Part shown: positions 32,623 to 40,871 of the stretch, piece after piece
Numbering within the stretch: position 1 is the first letter of the stretch
Layout of the letters: each line of letters starts with the position of its first letter
From: Nocardioides palaemonis
Lineage (GTDB): Bacteria; Actinomycetota; Actinomycetes; Propionibacteriales; Nocardioidaceae
DNA: 64,000 nt
Reading direction: 5' to 3'
Assembly: GCF_018275325.1 (NCBI RefSeq)
Contig: NZ_JAGVQR010000003.1
Coordinates: 124,001-188,000 of the forward strand
Program-made: the position numbers and the translations under genes
Notes under the pieces: model-generated
What the model was told of the DNA's origin: nothing
What the model saw: only the letters and a program-made list of their open reading frames with translations
Database searches by the model: none

Positions 32623-33546
32623 GTGACCCCGCGGACCGCAACGACGCACCTGCCCCTCGTGCCCGCCGTCGCGTTCGTGCTGGTGTGGTCGTCGGGATAC
32701 ATCTCCGGTCCGGCGGCCGTGCACGCCGCGGCGCCGTTCACCGTGCTGGGCTGGCGCTTCGTGCTCGCCGCGGTCATCGGCGCCACCCTCGCCCGCCTGC
32801 TGCGCCGCCCGCCCCGGATGGACCGCGCCGTCCTGGGGAGGGTGGCCGCCGTCGGCTTCGTGATGAACGCGGTCCAGTTCGGGCTGATGTACGTCGCCTT
32901 CGACCTCGGCCTCGGCGCCACGCTCGCGTCCCTGTTCCACGCGCTCAGCCCGGTGCTCACCGCCCTGCTGGCCGCCGCGCTGCTGGGTGAGCGGGTCACG
33001 CCGCTGCAGGTCGGCGGCTTCGTCGTCGGCGTGCTCGGGGTGCTCCTGGTGCTCGGCGCCGACCTCGGCCTCGCGGGCGGACCGGTCGCCGTGGCGGTCG
33101 GCTGCCTCAGCATGCTCACCCTGAGCCTGGGCACGCTCGGGCAGCGCTGGATCGGCGCGCAGCCCGACCTGCTGTGGTCGGCGGCCGTGCAGTTCGCGGT
33201 GTCGGCTCCCCCGCTGCTGGTCCTGGGCTGGCTCACCGAGGGTGCATGGCCGGTCACCGACACCCGCCAGGCCCTGGGGTCGGTGCTGTTCCTCGCCGTC
33301 GTGAACTCGATCGTCGGCCTGGTCCTGTTGTCCCTGCTGGTGCTCCGCGGCGGGTCGGGCGCCGCGGCCAGCCTGTTCTTCCTGAGCCCACCCGTGACCG
33401 CGGTGCTCGCCTGGCTGGTCCTGGACGAGACGCTCAGCGTGACCCAGCTCGTCGGCTTGGTCGTCGCCGTGGTCGGCGTCGGCGCCGCCACCCGGACCCG
33501 GCGCGCGCCGGTCCCGGTCGCGGCTCAGGACGTCGGGACCCAGTAG
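32623..33546 (+). CDS. EamA-family (DMT) transporter
   Basis: 307 residues with about ten hydrophobic helices in two EamA repeats of five. The first begins [19 protein letters not shown]; the second begins near [20 protein letters not shown]. Inner-loop positives ([12 protein letters not shown]) support an inside orientation of that loop. Drug/metabolite transporters of this type export amino acids or other metabolites; the substrate is unknown. The start is 6 nt after TAGCGT. Its 3' end overlaps the convergent GNAT gene by 22 bp. Confidence 0.9.
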   Translation: MTPRTATTHLPLVPAVAFVLVWSSGYISGPAAVHAAAPFTVLGWRFVLAAVIGATLARLLRRPPRMDRAVLGRVAAVGFVMNAVQFGLMYVAFDLGLGATLASLFHALSPVLTALLAAALLGERVTPLQVGGFVVGVLGVLLVLGADLGLAGGPVAVAVGCLSMLTLSLGTLGQRWIGAQPDLLWSAAVQFAVSAPPLLVLGWLTEGAWPVTDTRQALGSVLFLAVVNSIVGLVLLSLLVLRGGSGAAASLFFLSPPVTAVLAWLVLDETLSVTQLVGLVVAVVGVGAATRTRRAPVPVAAQDVGTQ

Positions 33547-34052
33547 CGCCGCTTCACCCCGCGCACGTCCTCCAGCACGCCGCCGGCCGACTCGATGACC
33601 CGGGCGGACGGCAGGTTGGAGTCGTCGCAGGTGATCAGCGCGGGGTCGATCCCGAGCTCCCGCGCCCACGGCAGCGCCGCCTGCAGCATCGCGGTGGCGT
33701 GGCCCTCGCGCCGACGCGAGGGGCGTACGTCGTAGCCGATGTGGCCGCCGACCTCGAGGAGGAAGTCGGTGAGCCGGTGCCGGATCGCGAGCCGACCGAG
33801 GTAGGCGTCGCCGTCGACCCACCACCCGGTCGTGCACGGGACGTGCCACTCCGGGCGCGGCGAGTCCTCCAGCGCGTCGGCGCGCACCGCCTCGACGAAC
33901 GCCGCGAAGCCCTCCTCGGTGTCCCAGCGCGCGCCGTGGACGTCGATCCACGCCGAAGTCTGGCTGTTCTCCACGCCCTCGCCGGTGAACTCCGCCATCG
34001 CCTCGAGGAAGGAGTCGCGGACGGAGACGGTCGGCAGGACGAGCTCGGGCAT
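33525..34052 (-). CDS. GNAT-family N-acetyltransferase
   Basis: 175 residues. The acetyl-CoA-binding motif A reads GYDVRPSRRREGHATAML (Q/R-x-x-G-x-G/A variant) and is followed by ITCDDSNLPSARVIESAGG, the typical motif B ending; LEVGGHIGYDV is the preceding beta strand. This sub-type is often annotated as a predicted acetyltransferase. Substrate unknown. The ATG is 6 nt after TAGAAC. Confidence 0.88.
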   Translation of the reverse strand: MPELVLPTVSVRDSFLEAMAEFTGEGVENSQTSAWIDVHGARWDTEEGFAAFVEAVRADALEDSPRPEWHVPCTTGWWVDGDAYLGRLAIRHRLTDFLLEVGGHIGYDVRPSRRREGHATAMLQAALPWARELGIDPALITCDDSNLPSARVIESAGGVLEDVRGVKRRYWVPTS

Positions 34053-34058
34053 GCCGCA

Positions 34059-34064
34059 GTTCTA
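34059..34064 (-). promoter_or_regulatory. -10-like hexamer TAGAAC of GNAT gene
   Basis: TAGAAC on the minus strand, 6 nt before the ATG at 34052. Confidence 0.3.
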
Positions 34065-34134
34065 CCCGCCCGCCCGACGTCGCCTCCACCGATATCCGGT
34101 GGGGGTGGCGGGACTCGTGGGGAAGGATGCGCCC

Positions 34135-35094
34135 ATGTCCCGCACGCCCCTGGCCCCGTACCCCGTCCCGCACGAGGCGACCGCGCGCCGCCTCGAGTGG
34201 GCGTTCCTGCCGCCGAACCTGCGGGCCTACGTCGAGCGCCGGTGCGGCTCCCCCGTGGTCGAGGCGATCTCGCAGACGACCGGGTTCACCCCGGGCTTCG
34301 CGTCGGTCCTGGTCTGCGAGGACGGCTCGCGCCACTTCGTGAAGGCGGCGTCGGTGAAGGCCCAGCGGCTGTTCGCCGACGCCTACCGCGAGGAGGCCCG
34401 CAAGCTCGCCGCGCTCCCGGAGGGGGTGCCCGCGCCGCGGCTGCAGTGGCTGCTCGACGACGACTGGGTGGTGCTCGGGATCTCCTACGTCGGGGGCCGC
34501 CCGCCGCAGCGCCCCTGGGTCGCCGACGAGCTCGACGCCGTGCTCGACGCCCTGGAGGTCGTCGCCGACACCACCACCCCGCCGCCGGCCGACCTCGACC
34601 TGGACGTGGCCGCCGACGACTTCGCCTCCCTGCCCGAGGGCTGGGCGCAGGTCCGTGCGCACCGCACCGACCTCGACGCCGACCACCTCGCCGAGGCCGA
34701 GGCCCTCGCCCGGCGCCACGCGGAGGTCGTCGGCGGCGACACGCTCGTCCACACCGACGTCCGCTCCGACAACGTCCTGCTCACCGCCGACGGCCGCGCG
34801 CTGGTCGTGGACTGGAACTTTCCCGTCCGCGGCGCGGCCTGGTTCGACTCCTTCGCCGCCCTCATCGCGCCGCGCGGCGAGGGCATCGACGTCGACGCCG
34901 TGATCGCGTCGCGCCGCCTCCTGCGCGACGTGCCCGCCGAGGCCCTCGACATCGCCCTCGCCCTCTACGTCGGCTACTTCCTGTCCCAGTGCGAGCAGCC
35001 GGTCCCGCCGACCTCCCCGCACCTGCGCGACCACCAGCGCTGGCAGGGCGAGGTGTGCTGGGACTGGCTGTGCGAGCGCCGGGGCTGGTCGTGA
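34135..35094 (+). CDS. Aminoglycoside-phosphotransferase-family kinase, copy 1
   Basis: 319 residues. The catalytic Brenner motif is LVHTDVRSDNVLL and the metal-binding Asp lies in ALVVDWNFPVRG; the N-lobe contains the Lys of HFVKAASV. This is the APH/choline-kinase fold; the phosphate acceptor is unknown and resistance is not implied. ATG 34135 has GGGGAAGGA about 8 nt upstream. Its stop overlaps the GTG of a paralogue (GTGA), so the two are co-translated. Confidence 0.85.
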   Translation: MSRTPLAPYPVPHEATARRLEWAFLPPNLRAYVERRCGSPVVEAISQTTGFTPGFASVLVCEDGSRHFVKAASVKAQRLFADAYREEARKLAALPEGVPAPRLQWLLDDDWVVLGISYVGGRPPQRPWVADELDAVLDALEVVADTTTPPPADLDLDVAADDFASLPEGWAQVRAHRTDLDADHLAEAEALARRHAEVVGGDTLVHTDVRSDNVLLTADGRALVVDWNFPVRGAAWFDSFAALIAPRGEGIDVDAVIASRRLLRDVPAEALDIALALYVGYFLSQCEQPVPPTSPHLRDHQRWQGEVCWDWLCERRGWS

Positions 35095-36044
35095 CCGCAC
35101 CCCGCGCGGTCGGGGTGCGCCTGCCCTACGCCGCGGTGCCCGCCCGCGTCCGCGACTGGGTGGACGCCACGCTCGGCTCCCCCGTCGTCGCGACGGCCGA
35201 GCAGGTCGGCGGGATGTCGCCCGGCTGCGCCACCCGGCTGACGTGCGCCGACGGCACCCGCGCCTTCGTCAAGGCGGTCGGCGACGAGCTCAACCCCGAC
35301 ACGCCGGGGCTGTTCCGCCGCGAGGTCGGGGTGCTCACCCACCTCGGCGCGCACGACCTCTGGGCCGGGCTGCTGGCGTCGTACGACGACGGCCGCTGGG
35401 TCGCGTTGGTGGTCGAGGACGTCGAGGGCCGGCACCCGGACTTCACCGACGACGGCGAGCTCGCCGACGTGCTGGCGGCGACGGACGGCCTCGTCGAGGC
35501 GCTGGCCGGCCGGGAGCTGCCCGATGCGGTCGACCTCGTCCAGGTGCCCACGCTCCTCGGGCGGTGGGCCGACTCGCTCGACTCGCTGCCGACCGCGGCG
35601 CCGGACGTGCCGGTGCCGGCCTGGCTGCGCGCGGACCGTCGCGACTGGGCCGCGGTGCTGCGCCGCGAGGCGGAGCTGCCGATGGAGCAGGTCGTCCACT
35701 GGGACATCCGCGTCGACAACCTGCTGCGCCGCCCCACGGGCGAGATCGTCTTCGTCGACTGGGGCGTCGCCGCCCGCGGCCCCGCGTGGGCCGACCCGCT
35801 CATGGCCCGCCTCGAGCGGGTCGAGGACCCGGGGTTCGACCGGTCCGTCGCGGCCTCGCCCGCCCTCGCGGCAGCCGGCGACGACGTGGTCACCGCCTTC
35901 CTCGCCGGCTTCGGCGCGCACCTCGCGATCCGCTCGACGGTGGCCGTCGACGTCAACCTGCCGACCCTCAACGATTTCCGGATCCGGGAGTCGGCGCGCA
36001 TGCTGGGTGCCGTCGCGAGGCGTACGGGTCGGCACCCCGCCTGA
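35091..36044 (+). CDS. Aminoglycoside-phosphotransferase-family kinase, copy 2
   Basis: 317 residues. The catalytic loop VVHWDIRVDNLLR and metal site IVFVDWGVAARG match those of copy 1, and the N-lobe AFVKAVGDELNPDTP holds the expected Lys. The two proteins share layout and ends (RIRESARMLGAVA here), consistent with tandem duplication followed by divergence. GTG 35091 overlaps the previous stop by 4 bp. Substrate unknown. Confidence 0.85.
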   Translation: MTAPRAVGVRLPYAAVPARVRDWVDATLGSPVVATAEQVGGMSPGCATRLTCADGTRAFVKAVGDELNPDTPGLFRREVGVLTHLGAHDLWAGLLASYDDGRWVALVVEDVEGRHPDFTDDGELADVLAATDGLVEALAGRELPDAVDLVQVPTLLGRWADSLDSLPTAAPDVPVPAWLRADRRDWAAVLRREAELPMEQVVHWDIRVDNLLRRPTGEIVFVDWGVAARGPAWADPLMARLERVEDPGFDRSVAASPALAAAGDDVVTAFLAGFGAHLAIRSTVAVDVNLPTLNDFRIRESARMLGAVARRTGRHPA

Positions 36045-36049
36045 GCGAT

Positions 36050-36079
36050 TTGGGCGCCCGCACGGCCTGCCGGTAGAGT
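36050..36079 (+). promoter_or_regulatory. rpsT promoter
   Basis: TTGGGC (36050-36055), an 18-bp spacer, and TAGAGT (36074-36079) form a good housekeeping-type promoter. Transcription would start near 36086, giving a leader of about 109 nt before the rpsT GTG. Confidence 0.6.
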
Positions 36080-36104
36080 TCCTCCCTGCGTGTCCGGCAC
36101 CCGA

Positions 36105-36131
36105 CCCTCCCCGCGCTGGTTCCTGGGAGGG
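36105..36131 (+). promoter_or_regulatory. Hairpin in rpsT leader
   Basis: CCCTCCC (36105-36111) can pair with GGGAGGG (36125-36131) over a 13-nt loop inside the predicted rpsT 5' leader. It might take part in translational autoregulation of S20, known in E. coli; that link is inference. Confidence 0.35.
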
Positions 36132-36194
36132 GTTGCCAGGCAGCCGACAAGCACCAGACTTTCCGAAACCGGACGAGCACCCAAGGATCCACAC

Positions 36195-36455
36195 GTGGCG
36201 AACATCAAGTCCCAGATCAAGCGCAACAAGCAGAACGAGAAGGCGCGTCAGCGCAACCAGGCCGTGAAGTCGCGCCTGAAGACCGCCGTCCGCAAGTTCC
36301 GCGAGCTGTCCGAGGCCGGCGACAAGGACGCCGCCGTGGCTGCCGGTCGCGACGCGATGAAGCAGCTCGACAAGGCCGCCTCGAAGGGCGTCATCCACGC
36401 CAACCAGGCCGCGAACCGCAAGTCGTCGATCGCCAAGAAGACCGCCGCGCTCTGA
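36195..36455 (+). CDS. rpsT: 30S ribosomal protein S20
   Basis: 86 residues, normal length and highly basic. The start [20 protein letters not shown] and the later segments [11 protein letters not shown] and [13 protein letters not shown] are characteristic of S20, which binds 16S rRNA helices 9 and 44 early in 30S assembly. The GTG at 36195 follows AAGGAT by 8 nt. It has its own promoter, leader and terminator, and is divergent in function but convergent in direction with holA, the order seen in M. tuberculosis (Rv2412-Rv2413c). Confidence 0.97.
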   Translation: MANIKSQIKRNKQNEKARQRNQAVKSRLKTAVRKFRELSEAGDKDAAVAAGRDAMKQLDKAASKGVIHANQAANRKSSIAKKTAAL

Positions 36456-36473
36456 TCGCAGCCGTCCCGCCGA

Positions 36474-36499
36474 GCACCCGCCCTCGTGGCGGGTGTTCT
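36474..36499 (+). terminator. rpsT terminator
   Basis: CACCCGCC, loop CTCGT, GGCGGGTG (8 perfect pairs plus one G-U), followed by TTCT. It begins 19 bp after the rpsT stop. Confidence 0.75.
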
Positions 36500-36506
36500 G
36501 CATTTC

Positions 36507-36522
36507 GGGGCCGCGCGGCCCC
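36507..36522 (-). terminator. Palindrome at the end of holA
   Basis: GGGGCC-GCGC-GGCCCC, a perfect palindrome 6 bp beyond the holA stop; it likely terminates holA and backs up the rpsT terminator. Confidence 0.5.
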
Positions 36523-36527
36523 GGGGG

Positions 36528-37514
36528 TCAGCGGCCCTCGCGCAGACCGGCGACGGTGAGCACGAGCCGCTCCAGGGTGTAGGACGCGTCGTGCGCGCGT
36601 CCCTTGATGTCGGCGTCGGCGGTCGCGACGGCCCGCACCGCGGCGGCGATCGCGTCGGGACTCCACGCGCGGGACTGGTCGCGCACCGTGCGGACCTTCC
36701 ACGGCGGCACGCCGAGCTCACGGGCCAGGTCGGCGTCGCGGGCACCGCGCGGCGCCCCGAGGTAGCGGGCGATGCTGCGCGCGGACGCCGCCATCGCCGA
36801 GGTGACCAGCACCGTCGCGGTGCCGGCGTCGAGCGCCCAGCGCAGCTCCTCCAGCGCCTGCGCGCGCCGTCCGGCGAACGCGGCGTCGGCGACCGTGAAC
36901 GACTTCGCCTCGGCCCGTCCGCCGAAGTAGCGCTGGACCTTCTCGACGGTGAGCTGCTCGTCGGGGAAGTCGTTGGTGAGCTGGTCGGCGGCGGCCGCCA
37001 GGGAGCGCAGGTCGCTGCCGACGGCCTGGACGAGGAACGACGCCGCCTCGGGCGCGATCCGGGCGCCGTGGGAGGCCACCTCGGAGGTCACGAAGGCCGG
37101 CATCCCGGAGGCCTTCACCTCCTCGGACTTCACCTCGGTGACGGCCGGGAGCTTGCGCAGCTTGGTCAGCACGCCGCTGCCCTTCTGCCCGCCGCCGTGG
37201 ACCAGCACCAGGGCGACGTCGTCGGACGGGGCCGCGCAGTAGCCGAGGAGACCGTCGACCGACTCGTCCGGGAGGTCCTCGAGGCCGCGCACCACGACGC
37301 AGCGGATCGAGGAGAAGAGCGAGGGCGCGGACATCTCGCCGAGCGAGGCCAGGGTGAGCTCGGAGGCCTGCGACTCGGCCAGCTCGGCGTCGCCGTCGTG
37401 GGCCCGGACCGCGTCGCGCACCGAGGAGACCGTGCGTGCCGACAGGTACTCCTCCTTGCCCGTCACGAGGACGACGTGGCCGAGGACCTGAGCGGCGGAG
37501 GGGGTGCGTGCCAT
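36528..37514 (-). CDS. holA: DNA polymerase III delta subunit
   Basis: 328 residues, the clamp-loader wrench subunit that opens the beta sliding clamp. The N-terminal GHVVLVTGKEEYLSARTV, the DNA_pol3_delta segment VALVLVHGGGQKGSGVLTKL and the C-terminal region VRTVRDQSRAWSPDAIAAAV are typical. It lies directly downstream of comEC (12-bp gap), as in other actinobacteria. TAGGAT lies 9 nt upstream of the ATG, so a short leader of about 2-3 nt is possible. Confidence 0.93.
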   Translation of the reverse strand: MARTPSAAQVLGHVVLVTGKEEYLSARTVSSVRDAVRAHDGDAELAESQASELTLASLGEMSAPSLFSSIRCVVVRGLEDLPDESVDGLLGYCAAPSDDVALVLVHGGGQKGSGVLTKLRKLPAVTEVKSEEVKASGMPAFVTSEVASHGARIAPEAASFLVQAVGSDLRSLAAAADQLTNDFPDEQLTVEKVQRYFGGRAEAKSFTVADAAFAGRRAQALEELRWALDAGTATVLVTSAMAASARSIARYLGAPRGARDADLARELGVPPWKVRTVRDQSRAWSPDAIAAAVRAVATADADIKGRAHDASYTLERLVLTVAGLREGR

Positions 37515-37526
37515 GGTGCGGCGATC

Positions 37527-39806
37527 CTATCGGCGGGTGGCGACACCCACCTCGCCCTCCCGCACCACGACCGCGACGTCGCCCGAGAGGTCGGTGCGCC
37601 ACACCCGCGCCCCGGCGGCGGTGAGCGCGGCGACCAGGTCGGGCGACGGGTGCCCGTAGTCGTTGTCCTCCCCCACCGACACCAGGGCGACCCCGGCCCC
37701 CAGCGAGGTGAGCCAGTCCAGGTCCTGATGGCGGCTGCCGTGGTGCGGGACCTTCAGCACGTCGACGGCCAGGCCCGGCAGGTCGCGGGCGAGCGCCGCC
37801 TGCGCCGACGGCTCGACGTCGCCGGTGAGCAGCACCCGCAGGCCACCGACCTCCGCCAGCAGCACCACGCTGCTGTCGTTGGGCGCGCTCTCCCCCGCCT
37901 CGCCGAGAGTGGCGCCCGGCCGCGGCCACACCGTCTGCAGAGTGACCTCGCCGACCCGCCGGGTGAGGCCGTACGCCGCCACCGACGGCGCGCTGCCCGC
38001 CTCCGATGCCGTCGTCTCGCCGACCACCCGCACGCCGCCGGCCGGCTCGAGCAGCGAGGTCGTCTCGACGTCCCCGACCCGCCGCCCGTCGAGCACCCCC
38101 TCGATGCCGTCGACGTGGTCGGCGTGGAAGTGGGTGAGCACGACGAGGGGCACGGCGGTCACCCCCAGCCGGTCGAGGCACCCGTCGATGGCCTGCGGGT
38201 CGGGGCCGGCGTCGACGACGACGGCCGCTCCGGCCCCGGCGCGCAGGACCAGCCCGTCGCCCTGCCCGACGTCGCAGGCCACCAGCACCCAGCCCGCCGG
38301 CGGCCACCCGGGCGTCGGCGGGCGCACCAGCACCGACACCACGAGCAGGCCGGTGCAGGCCAGCGCCGACCCGGGTCTGCCCAGCACGCGCGGCGCCAGC
38401 AGCACCGCCACCACGCACCCCACCACCAGCGCGGCCAGCGCCACGGGGCCGGTGCCCCAGGCCACCGCCGCCGTCGGCACGTCCGCCCCTGCCCGGGCGA
38501 CGGCGATGATCCACCCCGCCGACCAGGCGGCAGGGGCCGCGGCGACGACTCCGGCCGGGTGCCAGGCCAGCCCGACGAGACCGCCGGCGAGGCCGAGGAC
38601 GGTCGCCGGCGCGACGGCCGGGGCGGCGACCAGGTTGGCGACGACCGCGACCAGGCTGACCTGACCGGACAGGCCCGCCACGACCGGGGTGCAGGCCACC
38701 TGCGCCGCCAGGGGCACCGAGACCGCCTCGGCCACCCAGCGCGGCGTCCACCGCGCCAGCGCGTCGCGCCACACCGGCGCGAGCAGCAGGATCCCCGCCG
38801 TGGCGAGGGCTGACAGCGCGAACCCGGCGGTGGTGGCCAGCCGGGGCCACACGAGGAGCAGCACGAGGACGGCGACCCCGAGCCCGCGCGCGCCGCGGGA
38901 GCGTCCGTTGCTGCCCATCCCGACCAGCGCCACCGTCCCCATCGCGGCGGCCCGCACCACGCTCGGCTCGGCGCGGGCCGTGACCACGAAGCCGACGATC
39001 CCGACGGCGGCGAGGAGGTGCAGGCCCCGCCCGCGGAGCCCGAGCCAGCGCCCGAGCACCAGCAGGAAGCCGACGACGAGGGTGAGGTTGGTCCCGCTCA
39101 CCGCGAGCAGGTGGGTGAGGCCGGTCGTGCGGAAGTCGTCGGCGAGGTCGGGGTCGAGGCCGCCGTCGTCGCCCACCACGAGCGCCGGCACCAGCTCGCG
39201 GGCGTCGGCGTCCCGGCCGGCGACGACCGCGCGAACGGAAGCGCGGAGGGCCGCCGCGCCGTCCCACCACGCCCGCGGTGGTGCGACGACGCTCGGCTCA
39301 CCCAGTGGGCGTACGAGCGCGGCCTCGCCGTCGGTGGCCGGGACCAGCCGGGCCGAGGTGTCCAGCACCGTGCCGAGCGGCAGCCGCGGCCAGTCGGCGT
39401 CGGCCATCACGACGACCGGGACGTCGAGCGTCCAGGCCCGGCCGCGGCCCGCCACCCTCCGCACGCGCGCCTCGACCACCTGCACCTCGCCGAACCGCCC
39501 GGCCACCACACGTACGTCCGAGGTGAGCGTGAGCCGGAGGTCCACCACCGCTCGCTCGTCGGCCAGCCGCGCCACCGGCGAGGTGGACACCACGACCTGC
39601 TGCAGCGCGGCGACCCCGGCGACGGCGACGAGGGCCGCCAGCGGTCCGAGCCACCCGGGCGCGCAGCGGCCACGCCGGACGGCGGCCACCACCGCGAGCG
39701 TCAGGAGCGCCACCACCGCGAGCGCGACCCGCCCCGGCAGGAGCAGCGCCAGCAGTGCTCCGCCCCACGCGCCGGCGCCGAGCGCGAGCGCTCGCAGGTC
39801 GGGCAC
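37527..39806 (-). CDS. comEC: ComEC/Rec2-family DNA-uptake channel protein
   Basis: 759 residues. An N-terminal DUF4131 region with hydrophobic helices, a central multi-helix competence domain (LLAVSGTNLTLVVGFLLVLG is the family hallmark) and a C-terminal metallo-beta-lactamase domain with THFHADHVDG and VPHHGSRHQD are all present, so the protein is full length. ComEC forms the inner-membrane channel for single-strand DNA in transformation. Natural competence is rarely shown in actinobacteria, but comEA and comEC are widely retained. A run of 11 bp separates it from comEA. Confidence 0.93.
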   Translation of the reverse strand: MPDLRALALGAGAWGGALLALLLPGRVALAVVALLTLAVVAAVRRGRCAPGWLGPLAALVAVAGVAALQQVVVSTSPVARLADERAVVDLRLTLTSDVRVVAGRFGEVQVVEARVRRVAGRGRAWTLDVPVVVMADADWPRLPLGTVLDTSARLVPATDGEAALVRPLGEPSVVAPPRAWWDGAAALRASVRAVVAGRDADARELVPALVVGDDGGLDPDLADDFRTTGLTHLLAVSGTNLTLVVGFLLVLGRWLGLRGRGLHLLAAVGIVGFVVTARAEPSVVRAAAMGTVALVGMGSNGRSRGARGLGVAVLVLLLVWPRLATTAGFALSALATAGILLLAPVWRDALARWTPRWVAEAVSVPLAAQVACTPVVAGLSGQVSLVAVVANLVAAPAVAPATVLGLAGGLVGLAWHPAGVVAAAPAAWSAGWIIAVARAGADVPTAAVAWGTGPVALAALVVGCVVAVLLAPRVLGRPGSALACTGLLVVSVLVRPPTPGWPPAGWVLVACDVGQGDGLVLRAGAGAAVVVDAGPDPQAIDGCLDRLGVTAVPLVVLTHFHADHVDGIEGVLDGRRVGDVETTSLLEPAGGVRVVGETTASEAGSAPSVAAYGLTRRVGEVTLQTVWPRPGATLGEAGESAPNDSSVVLLAEVGGLRVLLTGDVEPSAQAALARDLPGLAVDVLKVPHHGSRHQDLDWLTSLGAGVALVSVGEDNDYGHPSPDLVAALTAAGARVWRTDLSGDVAVVVREGEVGVATRR

Positions 39807-39817
39807 GGCCGACGCGG

Positions 39818-40720
39818 TCAGAGGGTGACGAGCGGCGCGAGGTCGGCGAGCGTCGCCTCACCGATGCCGTCGACCTCGAGCAGCTCGTCGACCGACGTGA
39901 ACCCTCCGTGCTCGGTGCGCCAGGCGAGGATCGCTCCCGCAGTGACCGGCCCGACCCCCGGGAGCGTGTCGAGCGCCGCCTCGTCGGCGGTGTTGAGGTT
40001 GACCAGCGGTCCCCCTCCGGCCGGCGGCGGGGCGAGCGCACCGGTGGGAGGTGTCGGGGCGGCCGCGCCGACCAGGATCTGCTCGCCGTCGACCAGCGGC
40101 CGGGCGAGGTTGAGCGACGACAGGTCGACGCCGCGCCTGGCTCCGCCGGCGGCCTCCAGCGCGTCGACGACGCGCGACCCGGGCGGCAGGACCGCGATCC
40201 CCGGTCGCCGGACCTTGCCGGCCACGTCGACCACCACCTCGACGGCGTCCGGTCCGTCCCCTGCGCCGTCGGCGCCCTCCACGCCTCCCGCGTCCGCCGC
40301 CCCGTCCGGCAGCGTCGCGAGCGGCGACGGGTCGCCGGCCCCCGAGGTCACCGCCGGCTCCAGCGCCGGCTCCAGCGCCACCGGCTCGGCCTGGTCGCGG
40401 ACCGCCCACCACGCGGCGAGCCCGACCGCTGCGGCGACCAGCAGCGAGACGACGGCCAGGTGCAACGGTCCGAGCTGGAGTCCCCCGACCCGGAGCCGCC
40501 GCGACGCGTGCCGGCCCGGGACGGGCAGCACCACCGGCGCGGGCAGGTCCACCGGGTCGACGGGGCCGACCCCCTGACGTACGCGAGTGTGCGTGGGCCC
40601 CGCGACCGGGTCGGGGTGGCTGCCGGGCTCGCTGCGCACGGCCGCCAGCTCGGCGCTCAGGGTCGCCAGCCGCCGCGACACCGCCTCGGCGTGCTCGGAG
40701 GAGGACTGGGACCGTCGCAT
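39818..40720 (-). CDS. comEA: ComEA-family helix-hairpin-helix protein
   Basis: 300 residues. A basic cytoplasmic N-terminus and one transmembrane helix (LAVVSLLVAAAVGLAAWWAV, about 92-111) precede a Pro/Ala/Asp-rich linker, an SLBB domain (VVVDVAGKVRRPGIAVLPPG) and two C-terminal HhH motifs (VNLNTADEAALDTLPGVGP, then AILAWRTEHGGFTSVDELLE). ComEA is the membrane-bound DNA receptor that feeds ComEC, the next gene. ATG 40720 is 6 nt after TAGCGT. Confidence 0.93.
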   Translation of the reverse strand: MRRSQSSSEHAEAVSRRLATLSAELAAVRSEPGSHPDPVAGPTHTRVRQGVGPVDPVDLPAPVVLPVPGRHASRRLRVGGLQLGPLHLAVVSLLVAAAVGLAAWWAVRDQAEPVALEPALEPAVTSGAGDPSPLATLPDGAADAGGVEGADGAGDGPDAVEVVVDVAGKVRRPGIAVLPPGSRVVDALEAAGGARRGVDLSSLNLARPLVDGEQILVGAAAPTPPTGALAPPPAGGGPLVNLNTADEAALDTLPGVGPVTAGAILAWRTEHGGFTSVDELLEVDGIGEATLADLAPLVTL

Positions 40721-40726
40721 GCCTCC

Positions 40727-40732
40727 ACGCTA
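40727..40732 (-). promoter_or_regulatory. -10 hexamer TAGCGT of comEA-comEC-holA
   Basis: TAGCGT on the minus strand, 6 nt before the ATG at 40720; GGAGG also lies in that interval but is too close to serve as a good Shine-Dalgarno. Confidence 0.45.
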
Positions 40733-40794
40733 GGAAGCGCGGACCGCCCGCCGACAGGGGTCGCGAGCGATCTGTGGACGAACCGGTCAGGCTC

Positions 40795-40838
40795 TCGCTG
40801 AACATGTCGGCCCGTGCACGGCCTGACATGTTCAGCGA
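40795..40838. repeat. 44-bp near-perfect palindrome
   Basis: TCGCTGAACATGTC (40795-40808) and GACATGTTCAGCGA (40825-40838) are perfect 14-bp arms; the 16-nt centre is itself partly palindromic (CCGTGCACGG). It lies 33 bp beyond the degV stop and 62 bp before the comEA -10, so it may terminate degV. The length and symmetry also fit a dispersed repeat or a protein-binding site. Confidence 0.7.
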
Positions 40839-40871
40839 TCGCCGGTCAGCCGGGGATCGCTGAAAGGACGG

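Noticed and set aside
37527..40720. Calling the organism naturally competent from comEA/comEC
   Set aside because: These genes are common in actinobacteria without shown competence, and no type IV pilus genes are in the window.
40721..40871. The GAACATGT palindrome as an SOS/LexA box
   Set aside because: The arms are separated by 16 nt; actinobacterial LexA boxes are compact with no such spacer, and comEA/degV are not standard SOS genes.
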